A stretch of DNA of 64,000 nucleotides from Morinoia aosen. Taxonomy: Eukaryota; Arthropoda; Malacostraca; Amphipoda; Talitridae. The stretch is taken from positions 24,041,009-24,105,008 of the forward strand of contig CM059578.1 in assembly GCA_030386875.1 (NCBI GenBank), given 5' to 3'. Under the pieces are notes generated by a model that saw only the letters and a program-made list of their open reading frames with translations, searched no databases and had not been told where the DNA came from. A program made the translations under genes and the position numbers. Of this stretch, positions 33,381 to 45,229 are shown in pieces (the stretch's first letter is position 1; the number at the start of each line of letters is the position of its first letter).

Positions 33381-33601
33381 TTAACACTTTCACTGCGACG
33401 TGAATCACCGTTGGTCACGAAGGGGATTTTCACATGGCTGCTAACCGAACAGTAGTCACAAACTAAAATTTCACAAATACGTGATCAAAATTAAATGCAG
33501 GCACGATCCATTCATTAATCGCTCATGTCGCAAATAGATCAATTGAATTGATTCGAGTTGAATAACGAACTTCAATTTGCCCGTCGCAGTCAAAGTGTTG
33601 A
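33381..33601. mobile_element. 221-bp MITE with TTAA-type ends (piggyBac-like)
   Basis: The left end TTAACACTTTCACTGCGACG (33381-33400) is mirrored at 33582-33601, with 18 of 20 positions matching. The right outer tetramer is TTGA. TTAA followed by a C-rich or CAC start and ACTGCGACG is a common form of piggyBac-related termini. An extra TCGCAGTGA just outside the left end pairs with the TIR itself. The interior is non-coding. Confidence 0.65.
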
Positions 33602-33604
33602 CAG

Positions 33605-35545
33605 ATGAGAGAGCTCGTGAAGTGCCTCTATCTTGTATCAATGTTGAAGGATTGTCCTAAGATAATTTTCTTCACAATCCCTCTCATCATCGAACCACAC
33701 CTGAGATAACGTCGCAATTACCAGGGAAGACGAGGTCTGCGAATCTTCAATTGCGAGGTCATTTCGATACAACGTTCATAATGTGACAATATAGGAATTG
33801 CTACCCGAATCTCCCACATCTCTTTTGATATCGAGTACCTGATCAATAAGTTTAGCCATCTACCCATTTTAGGTTAGTATTCTGAATAGATTTAGAGATA
33901 GTAATGAGTTATTTCTTAAAATTTTTCCGCGATTGCGTGAGTTTCCCTTTTAATTTAACAAAAATTAGTATCTTTTTATATTTTCCGCACCGTCTTAATT
34001 ATCCGTTACTTACAAGAAAAAAGCAGGTTTAACATTATAAATATCGCCAATCGTAAGGCATAATCTGATAAAGTGTTGCTAACGAAATAAAAGTTAAAAT
34101 GCCTCCACGTGCCTAATGGAATTACTTTTTTCTACAGTTCAATGCAGTTTATGTCAGTAGATTCATTCGATTATTAATATCGAAAGACATAAAGAAGGAA
34201 AGAGAGAACTAATATATTATAGTTGGTGTCATTTTAGTGTTAAATTTCAATCTGAAAGGAACATAACAATTCACAACGAAGGCACAAAAATTGCAAAGAA
34301 AAACATTGGATTGAATTCGGGGGAAAACAATGCTTCATCCTTTTAGAGTGATTTGCATCACTCGAATTAATCACAGTTTAATTTTCACTCGAAAGCTAAT
34401 TTATCTCTCCAGTAAATTTGGCCAATTATAACGATGCAAGAGTTTCGCTCAAGTATTACATCAAAGTTGAATCCCGTCCCGCTGTCAATTTCAAAACTCT
34501 TCCGCCTGAAAAATAAGTGGTGGTAGTACATGCCATTAATTTTTGCAAGGATTATTGCCGACATTTACTAAACTCCCAAAGTTTGTCAATGTCAACTTTT
34601 ATGTGGACGTAGCCACTAACCATGGTAGGTAGGTCAACTTTCGTGCCCTGAACGCGAGTATATGAGAGTTAAGAGAACAAAGCTCATTTTTGGTTCTGAT
34701 CGAGCTAACGTGAAAACAAATCAGTCGTCGACTCGCAGCTTAATTTTTCAATTGGCCCGAGTTTTGACGTCGGGCCGGGCAATAAAACATTCATGAACCC
34801 ACGATCGTCTTCAAACAGCCAACAAAAGTGATTGATCACGACTACCTCATCCATCACACTGCGTTTTGACAAGAGAATTACTCTGATAATTTATGCTAGG
34901 AGATCGACGACAAATTCTCTGCGAGAGGAAGTGTTGTTGGTTGACTCTCCTCTCATGGCTCCCCAGAATTCCAAGAAACTCTGCTCGGGTTTCATTACGC
35001 TTCGCAAGCCTTCGTGTATTTACAGTACTTTTTCATCGCTTCATTCGTCATGTAACTAGAATTTAATGTAGATTTATAGAGTACCTATGAACACACTTCT
35101 TCACGAGTGTTCTTGTTACGATGCATTAGGAAATAGGTAACGGCTAAACTTGTGAAATATTGTGTTTTGTCCGAAACTAAATCTGCGTCACATATTTTTC
35201 GATGGTTAGTGTGACGAAGAATTTCGCAGTTGATAATTCTTACGCAAAAGAAAATGAAAATATTTCAGGCGTATAGTGAAGCTCCGCCAGGGAAATACTG
35301 AAATCACTTGTGTGAGGAAAAAGGCATGTGTGAGAAAAAAAATGTATTATGAAAAAACATGTGTGAGTAAAAAATTCATTACTTTCAGTCATGTTTCCTT
35401 TAGTTCAAAACTCTTTCGGTATACATATCATCTCAAACAACTTTATGCTAGTGAACTCCTGCATAATTCCTTGTTGTGAAAAATAGAATAGGGTGAAATA
35501 ATTAAGTGCTCCGATTGAACAGACTCACAGTCTCAAAAAGTAATC
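33605..35545. other. unannotated, compositionally balanced stretch
   Basis: Large unique-looking region, GC-richer at 34440-35060. A plus frame at 34832-35059 is open without a recognised family. Around 35300-35370 there is a short run of TGTGTGAG(G/A)AAAAA words. It may contain regulatory sequence, and no gene is supported. Confidence 0.35.
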
Positions 35546-35550
35546 CAAGT

Positions 35551-35607
35551 GTATTCGTAGTTAACGATTCGTATTCGTAGTTAACTATTCATGTTCGTAG
35601 TTAACTT
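35551..35607. repeat. 20-bp tandem repeat, 3 copies
   Basis: GTATTCGTAGTTAACGATTC-like units at 35551, 35571 and 35591. Confidence 0.88.
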
Positions 35608-35935
35608 TCTATTCCACTATAAAATGTACTCTTCGTTTACAATTGTTCGTCTACGGGAACTGATTTTACAGTGTGGTTGTGTACTTTCAAGTCTATGGAC
35701 TTCTCCTCGAGCTTTAATACTACTTGGTATCCCTGCGTATCACTTTGCATCCCTTTCGGAGTTCTCAAAGTTCAGTTGCGACCTCCTGATACTTATGCGA
35801 TCTCAGTTAATTCCTAATATGCGTATTTACTTCAAAGGGTTATACATAAATTTATACTTCAAAGGGTTATACATTAATTTATACTTCAAAGGGTTATACA
35901 TCAATTTATACTTCAAAGGGATATTAAAGTTGTAA
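35591..35935 (+). CDS. hypothetical ORF ending in a 27-bp repeat
   Basis: 114 codons from a TTG/ATG-poor start. The middle has hydrophobic stretches (LRELILQCGCVLSSLW, then RALILLGIPAYHF) and the C-terminus is four copies of YFKGLYINL. No family is recognised. Since the tail is a minisatellite and the head overlaps another repeat, this is probably a chance frame. Confidence 0.12.
   Translation: MFVVNFLFHYKMYSSFTIVRLRELILQCGCVLSSLWTSPRALILLGIPAYHFASLSEFSKFSCDLLILMRSQLIPNMRIYFKGLYINLYFKGLYINLYFKGLYINLYFKGILKL
35826..35925. repeat. 27-bp tandem repeat, 4 copies
   Basis: CTTCAAAGGGTTATACATAA-like starts at 35830, 35857, 35884 and 35911. The period is a multiple of three, so the plus frame stays open with a 9-residue repeat. 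Confidence 0.93.
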
Positions 35936-35939
35936 AGTC

Positions 35940-37080
35940 CAAAGGCGATTTTTTATCTAGGAAATTGTGGTAAAACTATTGTACCTTGAGCTATGTTATG
36001 ACCCAATAGGTCGTTGGTATGATTTGAGCCTAAGTGATTATTCGCTTGTGTAGTACTGTTTCATAGTCTAAGTAATAGGGAAATATGATGAAGAGCATAC
36101 GACTGTGTGTTCTTGTATCAATATAGGGTGAATATGATATTCAATCTTATATATTAAGGCTTAAATATAAGCATAATTTTATGGTCGATTATTTGCGGGA
36201 CCGCACTTAATAAAGACTCAATGATTCATTTGTTGGGAGTTTAAGTTCCTAGAAAAAATAAAATAATCATATTCATCTAAAACTCAGTGGCATGTGAATT
36301 AGAAACACTCACAACTAGTCTTGTAAATATGTTAGATTTTTGAAGCTCATTAAACACGACCCAAGAGCAACAAAATGCGATCAAATCGTATTTTTATTTC
36401 TCAGTATTTGAACAAAGACCCCACGTAATACACACAACAGGAAGGTGTCACGCGTCTGTTGCGAGAACAACGGACTCCATGAATCAGTTACCTGAAACTA
36501 AAGTCATCAGACAACTTCGCAACACAGCAAACATTGCAGCCAGTACGAGACGAGTAACTCGAGGGTTCTATAGGGCATTAATAAAATTATTTAGTTTAAC
36601 AGCGTCTTCGCATAGAGATGATTAAGAGATGGGTATGTTTTTACCAACATAGTATTTTAACGCTAGTTTTACTCCACGTATATTTTCTTTATCATAATAT
36701 TACTTTCATCGAAACTCTCAATTTGACAGGGAATTGTTTCCACAAAGTTCATTAAAATGTTGAGCACCATACTCATTGCGATCAATTACAGATCAATAAA
36801 AGGATTTGCTGATTTTGAAAATTTTCCATCATTTTCGAAAGCAGTTGAGCTAACTTCTCACAGAGAGCAGCTGGTTCCGATGGAGTGCGCCTGTCGCATC
36901 ATACGGAGCAGAGCTAAATTTTTCCACGATTTACGCAGTCGTCGACGTGCATCCAGCAGTATAAGTCAACTTAAATAGCTTTCGCCACTGGTTGTGCTTT
37001 CACGTTGACGCAAATTCTTTTAAAATCACAGCACATGAGCTCTGCTTAGTATTTCTGGCATCTCACAAAAGGACTATTGG
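35940..37080. other. unannotated stretch
   Basis: No supported gene. A plus ORF at 36757-36978 (73 codons, ATG start, Arg/Ser-rich end) matches no known family. Confidence 0.4.
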
Positions 37081-37086
37081 GTTATT

Positions 37087-37378
37087 TAAGAACTCTAGGG
37101 ATATCTAAGAACTCTAGAGATATCGAAGAACTCTAGGATATCAAAGAACTTTAGGATTATCGAAGAACTGTAGGAATATCAAAAAGCTCTAGGGATGTCA
37201 AAGAACTCTAGGGATATCAAAGAACTCTAGAGATATTTAAGAACTCTAGAGATATCGAAGAACTCGAAGGATATCTAAGAACTTTAGGAAAATCGAAGGA
37301 CTCTCAGGATATCGAAGAACTCTAGAGATATCGAAGAACTCTAGGGATTTCAAAGAACTCTAGGGATATCAAACTCCA
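37087..37378. repeat. 19-bp tandem repeat, about 15 copies
   Basis: AAGAACTCTAGGGATATC plus one variable base. The first starts are 37088, 37107 and 37126, with occasional one- or two-base deletions later. Units vary at GGG/GAG and at the junction base, with clustering of like variants. Confidence 0.95.
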
Positions 37379-37384
37379 TTAGGA

Positions 37385-39140
37385 TCTACTCCAGAAAAAA
37401 AGCGTTCTAGTTTACGGACGGAAAAAGGAATGCAAACCGAACATGAGTCATGTAATTTGTTGGAAATCTTGATGATAGCTGCCTTTGCAACTCATAGTTG
37501 GAAAGTTCTGTGACAATTTTCCCGGCAAACTTTGTTATCACAATTGAGGATATTTTTGTCGGCATCGTGCATCAATATCAACTTTATTTCAAATATTATT
37601 TTGTCGTAATTGTATTTGCACAAGAGCTCTATTTAACGATGAGTTTTTTTCACACAGTTGGTTAAATTATAAAATAATTCATCAACCCCACTTAGCATTT
37701 TTTTACCGGTTGACTCCACAAAACATATATATTTCAGACCATTCATGCAAATATTAGGGTTCTGGCATGACCCAATGATGTCTATTTAATCACCCAAATC
37801 CAATGAAATTTTTGATGAATCAGAAACTATCTAACGACTGCTCCCAAAATCAACAGACGAAAAGAGCCAAAAATAGCGAAACCAATATCGATTACCGGTA
37901 AAAAAAACGACAAATAAGTACTAATAAGCTATCATCAAATAACGCTGTAGTTTTCGTACATATTCACTTCGTAGTATTGTATCTTCGACTAAGGTGACGG
38001 ACCCAGACCTCTCGGAGGACCAGTGAGAATTACGTAACATACAACCTCACTGTCACAAGAAGTGATGTTCTCGAAATCTCTATTTTCCCTCCTGTACAAC
38101 TAAGATAAATAAGTAAAAACGGAAGCAGAAATATTATGCTTGGCGTTATAATGATGCTGAGGCTATATCGTTTACTCATTGAAATTTCATCCATTATACG
38201 ATTGTAATTTTTCAGAACTCGTAAAATGCCAGTGCCAATCAATCCTAGTTATGGATGTCAGAATAATAGAATAAATATAGTATTAGCGGAACCCAATGAC
38301 TACTTTACATCATTTTAAGATGGGGAAAACAAAAAATGCTTTCATTTTTATCCAACGCATAGTGTAATTTACACGGTTTTCAGATCCTGAAAATCTTCTA
38401 TTAGTAAATTTTATTATTGGTAATATCAATTTCATGTCAATATAACAGCTGAGCAAAACTGAAGAATTTTCTCTCGTGGTGAGGTCGATACTTACTGCTC
38501 TTTATCCGTTAACCCAGCAAGAAAATCCTCCCCTATTACTGATAAATAAAAGTAAAAAAGAACAAAGAGCGAAACGTTTTACAGCTTTGAAACATTTTTT
38601 TTTGCTTGATAGGCGTTCATTTTCTATGCCTGGAACTATATTTTTTATTACAAATCTGACACTTCGAAATATAATTTTAGAAAAATGAATTTAGGCGACG
38701 AATATTAAGCTGCAAGGCTTAATATTCGAGAGTTTATGAGCTTCAGTAGGTAAACAGACGCTCCGAAAACGAAGAACTTTTTACAAAAAAATTATTCCTC
38801 GATGAATGTTTGTTAATCATTTTTTTCAAGCCAACGTATAACCGTGTGAAATAAATATTTGATGATGTTTTGCTTAGGCTTGATTGGTGCACATACCAAT
38901 GGGAAGTTTGAATGCAAAGTAAGCAACGTATTTCTTTTTAAACTGCTGAACCTGAACACATTTTGAAGAAAGGTATTTTGCACGAAATGGTTTGATGATT
39001 TTTTCCTTTTAACAAGGTCAGCTTGTGTCAGGCAATCGGGTTTATTTGATTAATCGTATTATTTTGAAATGAAAATTTGTCTGGAAACAAGTAACGTAAT
39101 GATGTCTTTATTTTCGAGTAAACGCGGCATAACTCCTCTA
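37385..39140. other. unannotated stretch
   Basis: AT-rich. Short ORFs at 38030-38242 (minus) and 38476-38688 (plus) have no recognised domain. No repeats seen. Confidence 0.4.
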
Positions 39141-39144
39141 CGAC

Positions 39145-39269
39145 AGGATAAAAAGGAAAACCAACGTAGCTAAGAAAATCATGATATAAAACAAACGTTT
39201 CGGATCATAAAAATCCATCATGTTTTATATCATGATTTTCTTAGCTACGTTGGTTTTCCTTTTTATCCT
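39145..39269. repeat. foldback with 48-bp perfect inverted arms
   Basis: The left arm 39145-39192 and right arm 39222-39269 are exact inverted copies over 48 bp (left arm starts AGGATAAAAAGGAAAACC, right arm ends GGTTTTCCTTTTTATCCT). The 29-nt loop itself contains GGATCATAAAAATCC, a small inner stem. Perfection of the arms means the structure is very young, is kept by gene conversion, or is an assembly artefact. Confidence 0.95.
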
Positions 39270-39735
39270 AAAATTGAGATTTCCTAGAAAGCGTCCAATT
39301 TCATCTATTTCCTCTACGATACTCTCACCATGTGAGTTTTGAAGCCATTCCGACTACAACATATTTAGATATTAGCGGCCTAGCATGAGGAAAGGCGAAT
39401 GAGCATAACATTTTATGAATTCGCTTTGCATGTGAGCAATGTTTTTTATTCTTCTACCCTTCTTTTCTACCTTGGACATTCGCAAATAAAAGAAATGATG
39501 GCTACAAATTCGTCCCAATTTCAATGAGGGTGGGAAGCAGGAAAGAAAATAAACATTCGCGTTTATGACTATTTTTTCGCAGGTGCCATGGAATTCATTT
39601 GAACACTTGCATGTATTGACAGAAATAGCCAGAATGAGTTACATGTATTTCAAAAGAATTGGGCGCATGTTACAGTAAACAGTTATTTCTGAGAGACGCT
39701 GAAATTTCACTTGCCGATGAAATTAGATTAAATGT

Positions 39736-40022
39736 AAGTTTAGGCTTCCGTAACCACGATAAAGGTGTTCCAAAGAGAGGAAGAAGGAAGGCACCATTTG
39801 GTATGGAGTTGAGGAGACACAGAATCTGTTCAGAAGGTGCATACGAACTGTAGGTTGAGGAAGAAATTAATGAAACAAGATTGAAGTGTAAGAAGGAAAT
39901 AGTAGGTACTGAAAAGCAGGACAACAGAGATCCGAAAATAGAATTTCGCAAAAAACCAAAATCTAATCTACTTCAAGAAAAAGAGAGCCTATTCTTCCCT
40001 TTGCTCGGGACCTTACATATTC
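39736..40022 (-). mobile_element. retroposon family A, copy 2
   Basis: About 287 bp clearly related to 23217-23503 in the same orientation. Shared words include GCACCATTTGGTATGGAGTTG (one base different in the other copy), AACCACGA.AAAG.TGTTCCAA, AGTAGGT.CTGAAAA.CAGGAC and a GGCCC/GGACC...ACATA terminus. It is more diverged at both ends, and no target duplication is evident. ORFs on either strand are short. Confidence 0.8.
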
Positions 40023-40371
40023 CTTCTGGATTTTCGCTTGTCACTCCATTATAAGGTTTTTCTTAAATTTAAAAACTGTTTACATAGATTCAGAGCTTAG
40101 ATTTTGGTTTGTTAAAATTTCACAATCGAATTAAAATCGTCACAAGCAGTTTCTCTTAAAAACCTGTAGAGGCTATTTCAAAGGAAAAATACCCACAATG
40201 AAACTCTTTCTTGTATTAAATTCATCATTTTGAAACTCAAGACTGTTTAATGTCAAGTGATGTTCCCAATACAAATTCCTAAAGTTATTTAACACACTAA
40301 TGTAAGTGTGGATAAAATTTTCGGTTGATAATTTTATATATAATCGCAATTTCAGCTATATAAAAACCCGA

Positions 40372-40675
40372 AAATACTGCTCACAAATTTTAGTGCTAAG
40401 AAAATACTGCTCTTAGTTTTTAGGATCAACTAAATACTGCTCGCAAACTTTAGCACCAAGTGTTGAAATACTGCTCATAAATTTTAGCGTCGAGCAAATA
40501 CTGCTCATAAATTTTAACGCCGAATAAATATTGCTCACTAATTTTAACGCCGCATAAATACTGCTCACAAATTTTATCACCAACTAAATACTGCTCACAA
40601 ATTTTAGCGCCAAATAAACCTTGTTCACAATTTTTGGACCAAGTAAATACTGCTAACAAACTTTGGCACCACGTT
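40372..40675. repeat. 30-bp tandem repeat, 10 copies
   Basis: AAATACTGCTCACAAATTTT followed by AGCGCCAA-type sequence. Starts at 40372, 40402, 40432, 40466, 40496, 40526, 40556, 40586, 40616 and 40646, that is 30 bp throughout except one 34-bp step. The period is a multiple of three, so the minus strand has a 69-codon frame with a 10-residue repeat (KICEQYL type) that starts in the array and has no independent support. Confidence 0.95.
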
Positions 40676-40679
40676 ATAT

Positions 40680-42410
40680 CCTGACCTCATTCGTCTCTTT
40701 TGATTTTTCGGCGGAGAAGATCACAAATGACCAACATCCCCTCAACCTTTTCTGAGCGAGGCTAGCTCATGAATGGTTACTCAGCACCGGTCAGTGAAAG
40801 CAAGGCTTGAAAGCTAATCCCCCAAGTTTTTCCTCCGGCATTTGCAACTCTTTTTTTCCTCTGCGTTCAATGGGGATCAAATATTCGGCATTATACAGAG
40901 GCAGCCCACGCAAGGCTAGACTCAGATTTTGAACTACAGTACATCCATGAGTTAAATTACTGAAAATGCGTTTGCTATTGACATAAATTCTTCCGGAAAA
41001 GTTGCATTGTATTTTGACCGACGTTTACTTCGGAATAATTTTCTTGCAGTGGTTTGACTTTAACGTTGTTCAACTAGACTCTAAAATCTGACTTTCTGAG
41101 GGCGCATTCTCTCGCAGTCATATCAGCTTTTTAAGAGCTTCAACCATTGTGTTTTCCTGACTTATCTTTTGAGAATCATAGGCAAGTTTAGCTGCTTTTT
41201 ATCCAAAAGCTATCTTTGTTCTTCGGAACCACAACTCTTTATTTTTATCCTCTTGTGAAATTTTACAGCGCTAATTCAAACACACTCTGGTTCCTAGTTA
41301 CATGAAGAAGCTGATTTATTAATTAAGCCGATCACGAAAATTGGCTGCAATTTCTTTCTGCATTAAAGTAAAAGTTCCAAATCTTATTGTTGAAATGCAT
41401 CAGTAACACTATGAATCAATTCAGCGCTATATTATAATTATTCCACATCCTAAAAATACATCCATTATTTTTATAACTTCGATAATGGTGTTTCTTGTTG
41501 AAGGAGATCGATTGCATGTTAGGTTTTCCTATGCAAGGCAACTCGATGATGCAAATTTTTATGTCGTGCTCGGGGCTTGTAAAGGAGTAAGTAACTTTGA
41601 GCTTTTGTTAGAAGTTATACTATTTTAATTTGGAAAACTGGCATGGAACAGTCATTGTGGTTAGTTTTGAATCATTAAAAAATTCAACTACTGAGTAAAA
41701 TGAAATTTTGGGATTTTTATGCTACAATTTGATCAACTTTTCAGGAAACAAATTAAGTGCCTAACTCAAAGCTGCACATCTTTCTTCACTCATAGACCTC
41801 ACGAGTATTGGTATAGAAAACTACTCTCTATTCTCTGAAATGCTGTGGAAAAAATTGAACAGACTTCTCGGTTATTCAATAGCAACCAAATCATAACTTA
41901 TATTTGCCATAACTAACTCACCTGTTTTGCACAGACCCGCATAATCAGCTGCAGTCATGAAGAAACGTTACCACGAACGTATTCAACAATGACTTCACAC
42001 AAGTAAAGAATCAGAAAAGAGCCTCTGTGTCCAGTGTGTTCTGAATGATACTAATTATGTCATAATGACAGAAATTTATTTTTTTCTAAAATTAGTGACA
42101 ATACTGGTGATTGGGTTGAGATATGTTGACAAACTGATGCATGAGATTTCCTTACGAAAGATGTTAAAAAAATTTCACTCATGGTTTTGAACACGTTGGC
42201 CACGATAAGTCCATCGAAATCTGAGAATTTTCTAAGGAAGTATACTAACGAAAAAGCAGAAAAACAGCTATCCTCGCATAATACCTTGAACCTCGGTTTC
42301 AGCAAGTTCAGAAAATAACCCGACAAGATGTGAACGACATCAGATTTTAAATTATAAAGGACAACATGTACTGACGTTTGAAGTAATATCAGAATTCTAC
42401 ACACTAAATA
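40680..42410. other. unannotated stretch, possibly intronic to the exon at 42419
   Basis: No supported exon. Lies downstream of the candidate first exon on the minus strand, so further exons of that gene might be hidden here or at lower coordinates. Confidence 0.35.
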
Positions 42411-42418
42411 ATACTCAC

Positions 42419-42518
42419 CCTCATCTCCAGGCCTAGCAGAACCAGCAACGTGGACACCGTAAAGAACTAGCATAAGCACCAGCATTATCGAGCGTTTCAG
42501 GTTCGTTGAATTTTTCAT
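42419..42518 (-). CDS. probable first coding exon of a secreted protein
   Basis: ATG at 42518-42516 (A at -3) opens 33 codons that begin MKNSTNLKRSIMLVLMLVLY and continue GVHVAGSARPGDE. This has a signal-peptide layout: polar/basic start, hydrophobic core IMLVLMLVLYGVHV, then small residues AGSA before RPGDE, with likely cleavage after Gly or Ala. The exon stops at GATGAGG with the donor GTGAGTAT, a near-consensus 5' splice site, leaving one base (phase 1 intron). Phase 1 introns after a signal peptide are common in secreted proteins. The in-frame extension in both directions (42060-42635) is probably read-through of UTR and intron. The mature protein is not visible, so its role is unknown. 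Confidence 0.55.
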
Positions 42519-42519
42519 A

Positions 42520-44250
42520 CTCAAGTCCGAACTTGATAAACAACTCCTCGTGTTCACACCTCGCAAAAACATTTGTAAATAGGCCCTCATCATCTCATTT
42601 AAAGCGTATTCATATCCTGAACTTTCAGTCAACACAACTTGGCAAAATAAAACTTACGCTTCCAGTGAAAGCGGTCCTCATGGGACTATGTTTTCCAGAA
42701 AAGTTTCCCGTCCCACCATGAACGGAAGCTAACGAGTCTTTCCACTACAAAAATTTTTTCTAGAAGTTGACAAGTCTTTCCTTCAGGAAATCTTTTCAAT
42801 TACTTCAACAGATTTTGATAATTGTTCTACTTGTTCTCCTGTTGGTTATTATATCCAACACAGACACACACGCAAATTGAAAGGTGTAGAAATACTCAAA
42901 AAACCTTACTGGAACTGGCTGATATACTTCCTACCTGAATAGAGGGTCCAACTCGGGGTACAATCTAGGAACGAAGGATCACACTGCTTCATGAAAGTGA
43001 TTTACAGACTTGCGAAGATTTGGACGGCTTCGTAGACGCAAAAATTACCAACTCTAGATTACTGAACGTCACTTGTTCCCTCACTTACACATCCTCAAAA
43101 CCTCGACAAATTAAAAGATTTCACTGGTAGAGATTCTTAATGTCTTCACTCGTTTCACTAAAATTATTCTTGGCCAAAAGGTCACTAGCTCTCTATAAAT
43201 GTCAGCTGGTTACTGGTTTGCCACGTTCACGCACTTTCTAAACGAAAAATACTTCACACATATAAACTTCACCAATAATTCACAGCACATGAGTCGAAAA
43301 TGCACGAACCGATTACCACGCGCGTTAATATTTTCGCTGGTAACATAAGTTCGAAATTTATTCGTACATTTATTTGTGTTTTTAGTGTTCAATTATAAAG
43401 CAAGCGCTTTGGAAATTGTGATACCTTCGTTGAGAAGGTACATGCCTTTCACTTGCAACGCACCAGGGTTCAAGTTGACTTAGGAGAAGAAGGGTTCCAA
43501 ATCGAAGAAGTTTCATCACCGAAGTCAAAATTCTTACGGAGGATGGGTTTTTGGCGAAAGATTTTTCAAGAAGCCTTTAAACGGTAGTCTCATTTAAATA
43601 GCTCAGCGAAATAATAACTAAAAATTGTATGTTTTGTATTGGAAATTGTTGGTGTTAGCTATAAACAATTTTAAATTAATTTTCACGAACGTTATAGATT
43701 TGAAAAACAATTTCAAGAAACCCGAGCGCCCGAAAAAGAAGTTAGATTTTTTTATCTCACCGATTACGCTAACGAAAGCACTTAGGAATTATAAAGGACG
43801 CTTTTTCGTTTATGGTATCTTTCTGTCACAGTTCTTTCGAAACACTTCAGTTTCAAAGTCAGTGCGAAAAATTTAACTCTTGAACAGGAAGCCGACACAT
43901 CTGCCACTTAAGTTGAAACTGACGAGAAAAATACTCTTGGAAATAGCATTAAAACCTTGCTAATTATTGATTTTGCCGTACAGTTGGAAAGAACAAATAC
44001 TTCCGTTGATAAGACCACACTTCAATAAAAATCAAACTAGAGTTAGAAAAATGTTCGAATCAGGTATGGTGGTTTTGAATGCAAATATTAAACGGGGATC
44101 TTGAACAGGAAATGAATACTCGGTAGAGAAAAAGAGAAAAGATGCACACACTGAGACTTTGTTCGTAGAGGAGCGGGAGATAGAGAGTGCAACATCGGAG
44201 TGTGCTGGAACATCACGAGAATTCATTAGTTATTTAAATTACAGATAACA
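42520..44250. other. unannotated stretch, includes likely 5' region of the minus-strand gene
   Basis: Would contain the 5' UTR and promoter of the exon at 42419-42518. No TATA box or initiator could be singled out. ORFs at 43210-43392 and 43625-43876 are unsupported. Confidence 0.35.
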
Positions 44251-44253
44251 TTA

Positions 44254-44512
44254 AAGATAAGTAATCCTAGGTCTACTGGTGTTATATTAATGATTACATT
44301 GCTAGCCCTCTCACACCGAAAGTAATCATAAATCTACCTGGTTTTATATTTACGATTGCAGCGCTAGCCCTCTCACATCGAAAGTAATCATAAATCTACA
44401 CAGCTTTATATGTACGATTACATAGCTAGCCCACTCACATAGGTACATGCTGCAAGTTATCATAAATCTACATGGTTTTATATATGCATTTACATAGCTA
44501 GCTCACTCACAA
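44254..44512. repeat. 62-bp tandem repeat, about 4 copies
   Basis: CGATTACATAGCTAGCCC, then CTCACA, AAGTAATCATAAATCTAC and GGTTTTATAT. GCTAGC starts at 44301, 44363, 44425 and 44497 (62, 62, 72). Each unit has the palindrome GCTAGC. Confidence 0.9.
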
Positions 44513-44697
44513 ACATACTTAACGTAAGATTAACTTGAAAAAATTTTTCCTACCATGATAAGCAGTGAACAGGATAATTTCAAAGTTAATTCTGAAGTTT
44601 TCCAGAAGTCTGCAGCGTCAGCTAGATGCTCAAAATATGATTTGAATTCATAAAGAAATAAAAAGTTTATTCTTTGATTGCTGTTATGTGACATTGA

Positions 44698-44803
44698 ATA
44701 TTGAGAACACAAATACAAACTCCATATTGAGAACACAAATACAAACTCCATATTGAGAACACAAATACAAACTCCATATTGAGAACAAAAATACAAACTC
44801 CAG
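44698..44803. repeat. 26-bp tandem repeat, 4 copies
   Basis: ATTGAGAACACAAATACAAA followed by CTCCAT. Starts near 44701, 44727, 44753 and 44779. Almost perfect, so recent. Minus-strand ORFs with Val-Phe and Cys-rich repeats are by-products. Confidence 0.95.
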
Positions 44804-45061
44804 AGTCTATTTCGTCAAAATTCGCAAATTTATCATTACCGGAGCTGATGACACTTGTCATTCTTTGTGTGTATCATTCACATAATAAACTCTTCTTATT
44901 AATCTAACAAAAATTATTTTTGTAGGGGTGGGGGAGAGGGGGTGGAGAGTCAATCTGAACATCTATTAATAAAATAAATAAACTGAATTTCGATGATGCA
45001 CACACATTTCACTCATTAAAATTAATGAAATTAATTTAAGACGGTTGGTGTCATCTTGATG

Positions 45062-45225
45062 TATTAATTCTCGATTCTTTATTCCCGGTAATCCTAACTG
45101 TTAATTCCCATTAATTACTACTGTTATTTTCCTTAATTCCCGACTGTTGACTCCTGTTAATACCAGACTGTTTTTTCTGTCAATTCTCGACGGTTAATTC
45201 CCGTCTATCAATCCTCAGCTTTTTA
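45062..45225. repeat. degenerate repeat of CTGTTAATTCCCG words
   Basis: Six or more imperfect copies of (A/C)CTGTTAATTCCCGT or similar at about 25-30-bp spacing. Old and indel-rich. Confidence 0.55.
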
Positions 45226-45229
45226 CTAG

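Noticed and set aside
37087..37378. CRISPR-like or terminator array
   Set aside because: Contiguous 19-bp units without spacers. An ordinary tandem repeat.
40450..40659. 69-codon minus ORF with 10-residue repeats
   Set aside because: Frame kept open only by the 30-bp array. No flanking coding signal.
42060..42635. 191-codon minus-strand ORF as one protein
   Set aside because: An internal ATG with a signal peptide and a strong GTGAGT donor splits it. The C-terminal part looks like intron read-through, so only the 100-bp exon is kept.
44530..44861. Cys/Val/Phe-rich minus ORFs
   Set aside because: Generated by the 26-bp array.
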